From Dyadobacter sp. CY326 (GTDB taxonomy: Bacteria > Bacteroidota > Bacteroidia > Cytophagales > Spirosomataceae): a DNA stretch of 64,000 nt. This document shows, in pieces, positions 33,017 through 41,034 of the stretch (positions within the stretch are counted from its first letter, which is position 1; the number at the start of each line of letters is the position of its first letter). The stretch covers positions 124,001-188,000 of the forward strand of contig NZ_JAJUXI010000003.1 in the NCBI RefSeq assembly GCF_021390515.1, given 5' to 3'. Position numbers and translations under genes: made by a program. The notes beneath the pieces were generated by a model that worked only from the letters and a program-made list of their open reading frames with translations, did no database searches and had not been told where the DNA came from.

Positions 33017-33091
33017 TCAGGCAAATAATTTCAATGCGGAATAGGGGATGTGATTATCTGAATTGTCTGAAAGGAAAACAATTTAGCAATC

Positions 33092-33727
33092 ATGAAAAAT
33101 ATACTATTACTTACAATTTGCTTGGTAGGCCTTTCCGCGTCACGAACAATTGCACAGGATAATGAAACGATTTTTAAAGGTTCGGGCATTCATCGTTCTG
33201 GTGGTTATGCGGCCATTTCCAATAAGTTTACAAAGATAAACGGGAGCTATGCCAACATGCCCGGCATTTATGGCGGCTGGTTTGTCAATCGCAGGTTTAT
33301 GATCGGACTTGGAGCTGCTGCTACGACCAATCACATTCCGGTTCCTATTGAAAACCAAACGTTTCCAGGCAGAAAAATGACTTATCAATATGGGCAGGTG
33401 GGTTTAATGACGGAATATGTCGTTGCGTCCACAAAATGGGTTCATTTCAATTTTAATTTGTTAACCGGAACCGGATTCACTTTACAATATGACCGCAGGG
33501 AAGTTGAAGATTGGGATTTTGACGGCGATGATTTTGATGACGAGGACCCAAATTTTTTCTTTCTGATGGAGCCTGGTGTACAAGTTGAATTTAACTTGTT
33601 AAAGTGGATGCGTTTTAGTCCGGGTGTTTCTTACAGACAAGCTTTCGGAGCCAAAGGCAATGGGCTGACAGACGCTGACCTGAGCAATGTGACATACAAT
33701 CTGACGCTGAAATTCGGCAAATTTTAA
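33092..33727 (+). CDS. Outer-membrane beta-barrel-like protein
   Basis: A 211-residue exported protein with signal peptide MKNILLLTICLVGLSASRTIAQ. The mature chain has regularly alternating amphipathic strands (FMIGLGAAATTNHIPV, YQYGQVGLMTEYVV, WVHFNFNLLTGTGFTLQYD) and ends in strands closing with LTLKFGKF, a terminal aromatic as in outer-membrane barrels. An acidic Asp-rich loop (DFDGDDFDDEDPNFF, ~148-162) might bind cations. No specific family was named. Confidence 0.72.
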   Translation: MKNILLLTICLVGLSASRTIAQDNETIFKGSGIHRSGGYAAISNKFTKINGSYANMPGIYGGWFVNRRFMIGLGAAATTNHIPVPIENQTFPGRKMTYQYGQVGLMTEYVVASTKWVHFNFNLLTGTGFTLQYDRREVEDWDFDGDDFDDEDPNFFFLMEPGVQVEFNLLKWMRFSPGVSYRQAFGAKGNGLTDADLSNVTYNLTLKFGKF

Positions 33728-33921
33728 TGTCAAAGCTTCCCCGGAAATTAGTTGACCGCAAGTTGGGAATTGTGCTTCAATAATCCCCATCTTGCGAAAG
33801 GAGTGGCAAAGTGATGAGTCGTTTTCAGAGTCATATCGCTGATTACCTTGCTTATGGGCAATAGGAACAATAGTTTAGAGTTATATTAACTACGTGCTAT
33901 TCCAGACTCAAAAGAGGAAAT

Positions 33922-34542
33922 ATGAAGGTTAAAGAATTTTTGGTTTTCGGCATATTAATGTTCTCCTCCGCAGTTTCGCAAGCGCAGAATGTCTACGACG
34001 TAATCGTTGCAGGCCGCACAATCGGATCTTTGAGAGTATTTGACGACAAAGGAAAAGATAACACAGAACAGCACCGGATAGAATCTGACTTCAAAGTCAT
34101 GTTTTACAAAGGCAAATATTCGACCGAAACCAGTTACTCGGACGGTAAACTTGTTTCTGCCACGTGCGCGCACCATGTGAATGGTGATTTAAAAGAAAAA
34201 ACGCTGACTAAAAGTGCCGCGAAGTCGACCTATGAAGTTTCATTCTCTGGGGAAGATTCAAAAGACAAGCCGAAAATGATTGTGAACAAGCCGATTAGCA
34301 GCACGATCACAAGTTTATATTACAAGGAGCCCATTAACATTACCGAGGTTTACTCGGAGCGTTACGGCAAAATGTGTGCGGTCAAGAAAATTTCGGAAGG
34401 AAAATATGGCGTTGCGCTTCCGGATGGAAAGCAGGGAATTTATTCTTATAAAAACGGCCTTTGTCGGGAAGTGAAAACCGACCTTGCAGGGTTCAAACTC
34501 CGAATCGTTTTAAACGAGAATAAAAACATATCAGGCTTATAA
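33922..34542 (+). CDS. Exported DUF6134-like protein
   Basis: A 206-residue protein with a cleavable signal (MKVKEFLVFGILMFSSAVSQAQ). The mature part begins NVYDVIVAGRTIGSLRVFDD and forms a series of antiparallel strands (QHRIESDFKVMFYKGKYSTETSYSDGKLVSATCAHHVNGDL), matching my recollection of DUF6134 proteins of Bacteroidota. A purine-rich AGAGGA precedes the ATG by about 5 bases, a better ribosome site than most genes here. The function is unknown. The preceding 194-base gap (33728-33921) shows no gene. Confidence 0.72.
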   Translation: MKVKEFLVFGILMFSSAVSQAQNVYDVIVAGRTIGSLRVFDDKGKDNTEQHRIESDFKVMFYKGKYSTETSYSDGKLVSATCAHHVNGDLKEKTLTKSAAKSTYEVSFSGEDSKDKPKMIVNKPISSTITSLYYKEPINITEVYSERYGKMCAVKKISEGKYGVALPDGKQGIYSYKNGLCREVKTDLAGFKLRIVLNENKNISGL

Positions 34543-34580
34543 AACAAAAATCCCGATCGTAAGACCGGGATTTTTGTTTT
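34541..34580. terminator. Bidirectional intrinsic terminator
   Basis: Perfect 15-bp arms (34541-34555 and 34566-34580) with A/T tracts at both ends, between two convergent genes encoding exported proteins. Confidence 0.9.
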
Positions 34581-34593
34581 ATTTCGGCTTGTT

Positions 34594-35007
34594 TTAATCA
34601 ACCGTCGGGTAAACTGATTTACTCGTGCTGTCATAAATGTCGGCAACCTGCGACTTGTTATTGCTTCCCATGTTCGTCGGAGTTTTGTAATTCCTTGGAG
34701 ACAGCAACGGGTTGATTTCGATCCCCTCAACATTGTATTTCTTGGTAACAACAAGTGTCACCGGCCTTGGCGCGTATTTCGGCGTGCTGCTTGCATAACG
34801 ATGCTGCTGCTTGCTGTAAGATTCAATCGTTTTCAGATTGTAAACTGCAACCGTATTCGTCCGCTTCGCTTTGGCCTGCGCTGCTTTGTTCGGATGTTTA
34901 TAATTGTGAACTGAAACGCCCGGATCGACGATTGACTGCGCATTCGAATTGTATATCAGCGAGGTCGCTGCAAATAGGATTGTAGACAAAAAAGCTTTCT
35001 TACTCAT
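34594..35007 (-). CDS. Small exported hypothetical protein
   Basis: A 137-residue protein with a signal peptide (MSKKAFLSTILFAATSLIYNSNAQ). The mature part is basic and hydrophilic, rich in Lys, Asn, Ser, Thr and Tyr, with a conserved-looking turn VTKKYNVEGIEINPLLSPRNYKTP. No domain is recognised. It may be a secreted or periplasmic structural protein. The upstream 35008-35324 gap must hold its promoter. Confidence 0.65.
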   Translation of the reverse strand: MSKKAFLSTILFAATSLIYNSNAQSIVDPGVSVHNYKHPNKAAQAKAKRTNTVAVYNLKTIESYSKQQHRYASSTPKYAPRPVTLVVTKKYNVEGIEINPLLSPRNYKTPTNMGSNNKSQVADIYDSTSKSVYPTVD

Positions 35008-35324
35008 AATTATAGTCGTTTAGCTGTACTGATAATGCCTCCCGATTGTGGGGATTGCATGAATTTAACAACTTTTTCGACTGTAAATTCGAGGTGGATT
35101 TTCTAAGGGAAATGGCATTTTAGCTAATCCGGGAGCAATTATTAGGCGAAAAGTATCAGAAAATTGTTAACACGTAAGAAATGCATTAAAAGCCAAAGCC
35201 GGTTTTCGATTTTGTTTATGAATTTTCGAAAATCATGTTTGCGCTTACACGAACCTCATTTCAAAAAATATTTTAAATTTTAATCAAATTCTTAGAAGTT
35301 TCTCATCTCGTCCTAATACTTGGG
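35008..35324. other. Gene-free intergenic stretch
   Basis: No credible coding sequence or RNA was seen; the longest ATG frame on the plus strand is about 23 codons. A short TTTTCGAAAA palindrome occurs near 35225. The stretch should contain the promoter of the exported-protein gene and the 3' end of the bestrophin transcript. Confidence 0.4.
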
Positions 35325-36206
35325 TTAGTGAAGCAGCGCATAAGCGGAAGTTTTAATGCCGCTGCAAATGCGCTCCATTGGCAAATCGTTGCTGTCTTCT
35401 CCAAACGGATCCTCAATTTCTTCCGCAATCACTTCAAGGCTCGCCAGAATATAAAACACAAACATCACAAACGGCACAACAAGAAAATGCAGGCTGAACA
35501 CGTAACCAATAGGAAGCGTAAGGCAATAAATGAAAATGAATTTTTTGATGAACGAGCTGTAAGAGAGTGGGATAGGTGTGTTTTTAATCCGTTCACAAGC
35601 ACCGCAAATGTTAGTAAATGATTCTATCTCATGGTTTAGCAAAATGACGTGTTCGGGAAGTAAAGCGCCGCTCTTTTGTAAAGCAATCACTTTACTAAAG
35701 ATCGCGGAGGCAATCTGATTGGGAATGTGATCAAGAATTCGTAATTGTGTCTTGCTGAACAGATCTGAGTCATCAAACTCCTCGGAACGATAGCCGCTGC
35801 GCAAGTGGTTTTTAAGCGCAAAAGCATAATTGGGAATCATTTTCAGGAAGAATTTTCTTTCCAAATCATGCTCGTCACCAAGCAGCGCATTCAGTTTTAA
35901 TGCAAGATTGCGGCTGCTGTTCATCAGTGAACCCCATTGTTTTCGGCCTTCCCACCAGCGGTCATATGCAGTGTTGGTCCTGAAAACGAGCAACATTGAA
36001 ATCACAAACCCAAGCAGCGAATGCATAAGTGAGATGTTTTTCAGGTCGGTGTTGTCTTTTAGTTTCAGATGAATAAGCAAAAAGTAGGCAACAGCCGTCG
36101 AGTAAACCGCAATCGTTACGATCAATGGGCTTAGTTTGCGGACTGTATCGCCTTTTTGAAAATAGAAGATATATCGAAACCACTCTTTCGGATTGTAATC
36201 AATCAT
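35325..36206 (-). CDS. Bestrophin-family ion channel (UPF0187)
   Basis: A 293-residue inner-membrane protein of the bestrophin family, pentameric anion- or cation-conducting channels. Landmarks are the N-terminal EWFRYIFYFQKGDTVRKL, the TM2 region SLLGFVISMLLVFRTNTAYDRWWEGRKQWGSLMNSSRNLA (~64-103), and the C-terminal cytoplasmic stretch EIEDPFGEDSNDLPMERICSGI (~262-283), the latter two strongly conserved. The ATG overlaps the exonuclease stop codon (ATGA), so the two are translationally coupled, an odd functional pairing. Confidence 0.92.
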   Translation of the reverse strand: MIDYNPKEWFRYIFYFQKGDTVRKLSPLIVTIAVYSTAVAYFLLIHLKLKDNTDLKNISLMHSLLGFVISMLLVFRTNTAYDRWWEGRKQWGSLMNSSRNLALKLNALLGDEHDLERKFFLKMIPNYAFALKNHLRSGYRSEEFDDSDLFSKTQLRILDHIPNQIASAIFSKVIALQKSGALLPEHVILLNHEIESFTNICGACERIKNTPIPLSYSSFIKKFIFIYCLTLPIGYVFSLHFLVVPFVMFVFYILASLEVIAEEIEDPFGEDSNDLPMERICSGIKTSAYALLH

Positions 36207-36790
36207 ATCAGTTTAACTTTGTCAATTAGTTTAAAGAATTCAATAAAGCACTTTGCCGTTAGTCGAGCGTCTTCCAACGCATTATGCGTTTCCTCTTCAC
36301 GTTCAAAACCGAAATAACTGGCCACAGATCCCAGACTAAGCGAGCGCGGGACCGTCTTGCCATTGCGTTCCAGGATTTGAAAAAATAAATAAGACACTGT
36401 GTGCAAATCTATGAGCTTGTTGGAGAAGCCCCACGTTATCTTTTCGCTCCGGTAAGCGTGTCGCAGAAAGTTAATGTCGTTGATAACGCTCTGTCCGCAA
36501 ATGATGACGTTGGAAAGATTTGGCTTGCCCACATTCAACTTTTTGATCCACTTTTCAAACTCAGGCAGAACGTCATAAATCATCGGTGCATCTTCCAGAT
36601 CATCCATTGAAAGCCCGTGCACTTCTTCGGATTTGATAGAAAAGGCCTCTTCGTTCTCAGGATAGACATTCTGTAAATAGGTGCCAAGAGAACGCCAATT
36701 GTCGTCAAACAACTCTGCACCGATCTGGATAATCTCGTTCCATCCCGGTTCCGGGCCGGTCATTTCAATATCTAACACTAGGAATGCCAT
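36203..36790 (-). CDS. DEDDh-type 3'-5' exonuclease
   Basis: A 195-residue DnaQ-like exonuclease. Exo I is LDIEMTG (Asp7, Glu9), Exo II lies in CGQSVINDINFLRHAY (Asp near 107), and Exo III is HNALEDARLTA (His/Asp near 169-174). These are all four acidic residues plus His of the DEDDh class that removes 3' nucleotides from DNA or RNA. There is no polymerase domain. The bestrophin gene follows with a 4-base overlap. A perfect TAnnTTTG box lies 46 bases upstream on this strand. Confidence 0.9.
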   Translation of the reverse strand: MAFLVLDIEMTGPEPGWNEIIQIGAELFDDNWRSLGTYLQNVYPENEEAFSIKSEEVHGLSMDDLEDAPMIYDVLPEFEKWIKKLNVGKPNLSNVIICGQSVINDINFLRHAYRSEKITWGFSNKLIDLHTVSYLFFQILERNGKTVPRSLSLGSVASYFGFEREEETHNALEDARLTAKCFIEFFKLIDKVKLI

Positions 36791-36836
36791 AGGAGGATTT
36801 AAGACGGTGGTGGAAATTTGGACGTGATATGAAACT

Positions 36837-36844
36837 CAAACTTA
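36837..36844 (-). promoter_or_regulatory. -7 box of the exonuclease/bestrophin operon
   Basis: On the minus strand this reads TAAGTTTG, a perfect match to the Bacteroidota -7 consensus TAnnTTTG, 46 bases before the exonuclease ATG. It abuts the divergent nspC box. No clear -33 element at standard spacing was assigned. Confidence 0.55.
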
Positions 36845-36852
36845 TACTTTTG
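36845..36852 (+). promoter_or_regulatory. -7 box of nspC
   Basis: The plus strand reads TACTTTTG, a perfect TAnnTTTG match, 60 bases before the nspC ATG and directly adjacent to the opposing box of the exonuclease gene. A standard-spaced -33 element is not obvious. Confidence 0.55.
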
Positions 36853-36912
36853 TGTACGAAAATAGACAATCATTACATTTTAGCTGATCCATTCATTATT
36901 CATTTATAGAAA

Positions 36913-38070
36913 ATGCCCATCGATTACAATCAAATACCGTCGCCCTGTTTCGTGCTGGACGAAGTGCTTTTGCGCAAGAACCTGACCCTGATTGATTCGG
37001 TGCAGCAGGCTGCGGGCTGCAAAATCATTCTTGCGCTCAAAGGTTTTTCCATGTTCAGTGCGTTTCCCATCGTCAAGGAATATCTGACTGGCGCCACGGC
37101 CAGCTCGCTCAATGAAGTGAAGCTGATCAACGATTTCATGGGTTACCAGGCGCACACATACATGCCGGCTTACCTCGATCAGGAATTTGACGAGATCATG
37201 GAGCGAAGCAGCCACATTACATTTAACTCGCTTAACCAATGGGAACGGTTCAAAAATAGGGTGGAAGCATTTAAGATCGCCGATCCCACGCATGCGCTCT
37301 CATGCGGAATCCGTGTGAATCCGCAATACTCAGAGGTTGCGACCGACATGTATAACCCATGCGTTCCGGGTTCGAGGCTGGGCATCACGCGCGACAAAAT
37401 GCCTGATACATTGCCCGAGGGAATTGACGGAATTCACTTTCATACATTGTGCGAGAACGGGTCCGACACATTGGAGCGAACATTGGAAGCATTGGAAGCT
37501 CGTTTTGGTGAATTGTTGCACCAGGCTAAATGGCTGAACATGGGTGGTGGGCATTTGATGACTAGGGAAGGTTATGACATTGAGAAGCTAATCAAATTAG
37601 TGATTAGCATAAGGGAAAAATATAATCTCGAAGTTATACTAGAACCAGGTTCAGCGATTGCCTGGCGAACCGGTGTTTTGGTCACCACCGTCCTGGATGT
37701 GATGGACAGCCAGGGGATTGATGTGGCAATATTGGACACATCATTTGCAGCCCATATGCCCGACACTTTGGAGATGCCTTATAAGCCAGTAATAAGCAAT
37801 TCTTATCACGAGCCCATTGTCGGAAAACCAACTTACCGCATGGGTGGAATGACCTGTCTCGCCGGAGATTTCATGGGAGACTATTCTTTTGACAAACCAC
37901 TTGAAGCTGGTGATAAAATCATATTTGAGGACATGATCCACTACACAATGGTAAAAACGTCGACATTTAACGGCGTTAACTTACCTTCCATTGGTTTAGC
38001 GCAAATGGATGGCGATTTTAAGCTTGTCAAATCTTTTGGTTACGAGAGTTTCAAGGATCGGTTATCGTAG
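36913..38070 (+). CDS. nspC: Carboxynorspermidine decarboxylase
   Basis: A 385-residue PLP enzyme of the alanine-racemase fold (fold III). It decarboxylates carboxynorspermidine or carboxyspermidine to give norspermidine or spermidine, the polyamine route used by most Bacteroidota. The PLP lysine is in IILALKGFSMFS (Lys43). The HTLCENG segment (Cys180) provides the active-site Cys conserved in this subfamily. LNMGGGHLMTREGYD (~206-220) binds the phosphate, and GMTCLAGDFMGDYSF (~313-327) contributes across the dimer. The length matches the family. The dehydrogenase partner gene is not adjacent. The upstream box TACTTTTG is a good promoter candidate. Confidence 0.94.
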   Translation: MPIDYNQIPSPCFVLDEVLLRKNLTLIDSVQQAAGCKIILALKGFSMFSAFPIVKEYLTGATASSLNEVKLINDFMGYQAHTYMPAYLDQEFDEIMERSSHITFNSLNQWERFKNRVEAFKIADPTHALSCGIRVNPQYSEVATDMYNPCVPGSRLGITRDKMPDTLPEGIDGIHFHTLCENGSDTLERTLEALEARFGELLHQAKWLNMGGGHLMTREGYDIEKLIKLVISIREKYNLEVILEPGSAIAWRTGVLVTTVLDVMDSQGIDVAILDTSFAAHMPDTLEMPYKPVISNSYHEPIVGKPTYRMGGMTCLAGDFMGDYSFDKPLEAGDKIIFEDMIHYTMVKTSTFNGVNLPSIGLAQMDGDFKLVKSFGYESFKDRLS

Positions 38071-38108
38071 TAAACAGGAATATTTTACCTATTTTTTGAT
38101 CAAAAGTT

Positions 38109-38156
38109 GAAACCGCCATCTATCAATAGTTATATATTATAGTTGGTGGTTTCGCT
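38109..38156 (+). terminator. Possible terminator after nspC
   Basis: Arms of 10 bp (38109-38118 and 38144-38153, one G-T type mismatch) enclose a long AT-rich loop, with a short T-run downstream. The loop is larger than usual, so confidence is low. Confidence 0.35.
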
Positions 38157-38200
38157 GTTTTTGAAAGCAATTTATTAGTCGTTGACTTCTCCTTTTTCAC

Positions 38201-39106
38201 CTAATTTGCTTTTGGCAGCATAGGGAAAAGTCTTCGGATTTCTTCTGGCGATGGCTGCTTTCCGTATTCTGTAATTTCGAAAACTTCTACAAATTTTACC
38301 TTCTCAGCCTGTTCTTTTCCATACCATTTTTCCACAGTCAGCTTAATCTCGGGGGTGATGGAAGAGCGCTTTTCCGTCGCAGCCAGCAACCATTTTTTTC
38401 TCTCTTCAGCGCCTTTTGGCACCTTAGCAAGATCCTGGCTTGTCCATGGCAACCACTCGTAAAATTGGGAGACGTGGGCGTCCAATCCATGCACTTTTTT
38501 AGTAATTGCTTCTGTAATGTCAATTGCAATGTCTGGGCGGAATGGGTTAGGTCGCTGAAAGCGGTCCCGGAAATAGAGAAAAACGGGATTTTTGACCAAT
38601 GGCGGCACACTGCTAAGGATGTTGGGCACGATCACGAGGTAAGAAGCATCCTGCACGACAACGCCTGTGTTGCGGTGATCCGGGTGATAATCGTTGGTTC
38701 GCGGTGCAATCACCACATCAGCGTTCCATTCACGAATCTTCCTGATCACCGCGAGACGATTTTCAAGCGTTGGAAAAAGCTCGCCGTCGTGGTTGTCAAG
38801 CACGTCATATTCAATCCCCAGTCTTCTGGCAACTTCTTTTGTTTCGTTCAGTCTGCGCCTTGCCAGCTCGCCGCCGCCAATGTCCTGGTGTCCCGCGTCG
38901 CCATTGGTAAGCGAAACAAATTTGACTTTGTGGCCCATCGACGAATAAATAGAAGCAACGCCTCCTGCTCCAAGGTCACAATCGTCGGGATGGGCGCCGA
39001 AAACGATAATTTTTAATGGGGTTTTGGAAGCATCTGCATTGTTTTGGGCAAAACCTGTGGCGTCCAACAGCAGCAGAAACGGCAGAAATAGAAATTTCTT
39101 CATCAT
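38201..39106 (-). CDS. Exported PIG-L family deacetylase
   Basis: A 301-residue LmbE/PIG-L-type zinc-dependent N-deacetylase. A signal peptide (MMKKFLFLPFLLLLDATGFAQ; either Met may start) places it in the periplasm. The zinc motif HPDDCDLGAGGV is at ~residues 37-48, and the second metal ligand is in NDYHPDHRNTGVVVQDA (~140-156). Relatives deacetylate N-acetylglucosamine conjugates, antibiotics or glycolipids; the substrate here is unknown. It is divergent from pyrG. Confidence 0.88.
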   Translation of the reverse strand: MMKKFLFLPFLLLLDATGFAQNNADASKTPLKIIVFGAHPDDCDLGAGGVASIYSSMGHKVKFVSLTNGDAGHQDIGGGELARRRLNETKEVARRLGIEYDVLDNHDGELFPTLENRLAVIRKIREWNADVVIAPRTNDYHPDHRNTGVVVQDASYLVIVPNILSSVPPLVKNPVFLYFRDRFQRPNPFRPDIAIDITEAITKKVHGLDAHVSQFYEWLPWTSQDLAKVPKGAEERKKWLLAATEKRSSITPEIKLTVEKWYGKEQAEKVKFVEVFEITEYGKQPSPEEIRRLFPMLPKAN

Positions 39107-39244
39107 TCGAATAAATTAAGGTTTAGTATGCCGCAAAATAGTGATTAAAAATTTTCCACGGGCTAACCTGCCAGATTAACAACTGCTTAATGCACGGCGG
39201 TCAAATATAAAATTGCACCTGCTACAATTCTTGTAATATTCCTG

Positions 39245-39252
39245 TATCTTTG
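39245..39252 (+). promoter_or_regulatory. -7 box of pyrG
   Basis: TATCTTTG, an exact TAnnTTTG match, 33 bases before the pyrG ATG. TTG triplets lie upstream but none at a convincing standard -33 spacing was assigned. Confidence 0.6.
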
Positions 39253-39285
39253 CATCCCGTAATCATAGAAAAAAAGCAACGTCTT

Positions 39286-40950
39286 ATGGCTTCCAAAGCA
39301 CGAAAGACCGCGAAGTACATTTTCGTTACGGGCGGTGTTACATCTTCACTTGGCAAAGGAATCATTGCCTCATCATTAGCTAAGTTACTGCAAGCCAGAG
39401 GGCTTTCCGTCACGATTCAAAAATTCGATCCATATCTGAATATTGACCCAGGCACAATGAATCCTTACGAGCACGGCGAGTGTTACGTGACGGATGATGG
39501 TGCTGAAACGGATCTCGATTTGGGACATTACGAACGTTTTTTAAATGTTCGCACCTCCCAGGCCAACAACGTCACAACTGGCCGTGTTTATCACAATGTT
39601 ATTACTGCTGAACGCCGGGGCGATTTTCTTGGAAAAACCGTTCAGGTTATCCCGCACATTACAGACGAGCTGAAAAGAAACATGCTTCTTTTGGGCCAAA
39701 CGGGCGATTACGACATTGTTATTACTGAAATTGGTGGTTGCGTGGGTGATATTGAATCGCTTCCATTCCTTGAAGCGGTTCGTCAGGTTAAGTTTGAAAT
39801 GGAGGAGCATGACACGCTTGTCATCCATTTGACCCTAATCCCATATTTGAATTCTGCGGGTGAGTTGAAAACCAAACCGACACAGCACTCGGTTAGAATG
39901 TTGCAGGAGTCAGGAATTCAACCGGACATTTTGGTTTGCCGCACAGAGCATCCGCTTCCTTATGACATTCGCAAAAAGATCGCGCTTTTCTGTAATGTTC
40001 AGGTTAATTCGGTGATCGAGGCCATGGATGCGGACACGATTTATGCCGTTCCCTTGCTAATGCTAAAAGAAAGGCTTGATCAGCGTGCGTTGTATATGCT
40101 CGACATTTATAATGACAAAGATGTTGATCTTGACTCATGGAAAACGTTTTTGTCTCGCTATAAAAACCCGGTTGATTCAATCAGGATCGGTTTAGTGGGG
40201 AAATATGTTGAATTGCACGACGCTTACAAATCCATCGTCGAATCATTTATTCATGCCGGAGCAGCGAATGAATGCAAGGTGAACATTGAATGGATTCATT
40301 CCGAAAGCCTGACTGCTGAAAACACGGTAGAAAAGCTTGAACATCTGGATGGCGTTTTGGTAGCGCCTGGTTTTGGGGAAAGAGGAATCGAAGGAAAGAT
40401 CGCGGCGATTCAATATGTTCGCGAGAACAACATTCCTTTCTTTGGGATTTGTTTGGGCATGCAAATGGCTGTTATTGAGTATGCTCGTAACGTCATTGGC
40501 TGGGAAGGCGCGCATTCTGTTGAGATGGACGCTTCGACCGATCATCCGGTGATTCACTTGATGAAAGACCAGAAAGATGTTTCCAATAAAGGCGGCACAA
40601 TGCGTTTGGGAGCATATCCTTGCCGCATCAAGAAGGACTCGCTGGCTAGCAAAATTTATGGCAAAACCAACATTAGCGAGCGTCACCGCCATCGTTATGA
40701 GTTCAATAGCAAATATCTGAAAGATTTCGAAGATAAAGGACTTATCGCAACCGGCATCAACCCTGATAACAATCTTGTGGAAATGGTTGAGCTTCCCGGA
40801 CACCCGTTCTATATTGGTGTGCAGTTCCACCCGGAATTGAAGAGCACGGTGATGAACCCACATCCGATATTTGTGAATTTTGTGAGTGCAGCACTCGCTT
40901 ATTCGCTCGAAAAGAGGTCTGTCGGTTCCCTTAACACATCAATCCACTGA
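39286..40950 (+). CDS. pyrG: CTP synthase
   Basis: A 554-residue enzyme that converts UTP to CTP using ATP and glutamine, the last step of pyrimidine nucleotide synthesis. The ATG at 39286 is used; a TTG at 39250 would only add an N-terminal tail and lies inside the promoter box. The synthetase domain opens with KYIFVTGGVTSSLGKGI (P-loop, ~8-24) and contains YEHGECYVTDDGAETDLDLGHYERF (~58-82) and EIGGCVGDIESLPF (~147-160). The glutamine amidotransferase domain has the nucleophile Cys389 in GICLGMQMAVIEYARN and the His-x-Glu pair in VQFHPELKS near the C-terminus. Full length with all motifs present. Confidence 0.98.
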   Translation: MASKARKTAKYIFVTGGVTSSLGKGIIASSLAKLLQARGLSVTIQKFDPYLNIDPGTMNPYEHGECYVTDDGAETDLDLGHYERFLNVRTSQANNVTTGRVYHNVITAERRGDFLGKTVQVIPHITDELKRNMLLLGQTGDYDIVITEIGGCVGDIESLPFLEAVRQVKFEMEEHDTLVIHLTLIPYLNSAGELKTKPTQHSVRMLQESGIQPDILVCRTEHPLPYDIRKKIALFCNVQVNSVIEAMDADTIYAVPLLMLKERLDQRALYMLDIYNDKDVDLDSWKTFLSRYKNPVDSIRIGLVGKYVELHDAYKSIVESFIHAGAANECKVNIEWIHSESLTAENTVEKLEHLDGVLVAPGFGERGIEGKIAAIQYVRENNIPFFGICLGMQMAVIEYARNVIGWEGAHSVEMDASTDHPVIHLMKDQKDVSNKGGTMRLGAYPCRIKKDSLASKIYGKTNISERHRHRYEFNSKYLKDFEDKGLIATGINPDNNLVEMVELPGHPFYIGVQFHPELKSTVMNPHPIFVNFVSAALAYSLEKRSVGSLNTSIH

Positions 40951-40982
40951 TCACAAAAAAGGCCGATAAGGAAAAAACTTAT

Positions 40983-40990
40983 TACCTTTG
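40983..40990 (+). promoter_or_regulatory. -7 box of yidC
   Basis: TACCTTTG matches TAnnTTTG exactly, 44 bases before the yidC ATG, suggesting yidC has its own promoter despite following pyrG closely. Confidence 0.55.
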
Positions 40991-41034
40991 CCGTCCCGAA
41001 ACGGGTAAACTATTTCAATCATTTTAAGTAAATA

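Noticed and set aside
40243..40863. 206-codon minus-strand frame within pyrG
   Set aside because: It is antisense to the amidotransferase domain of CTP synthase, which is unambiguous.
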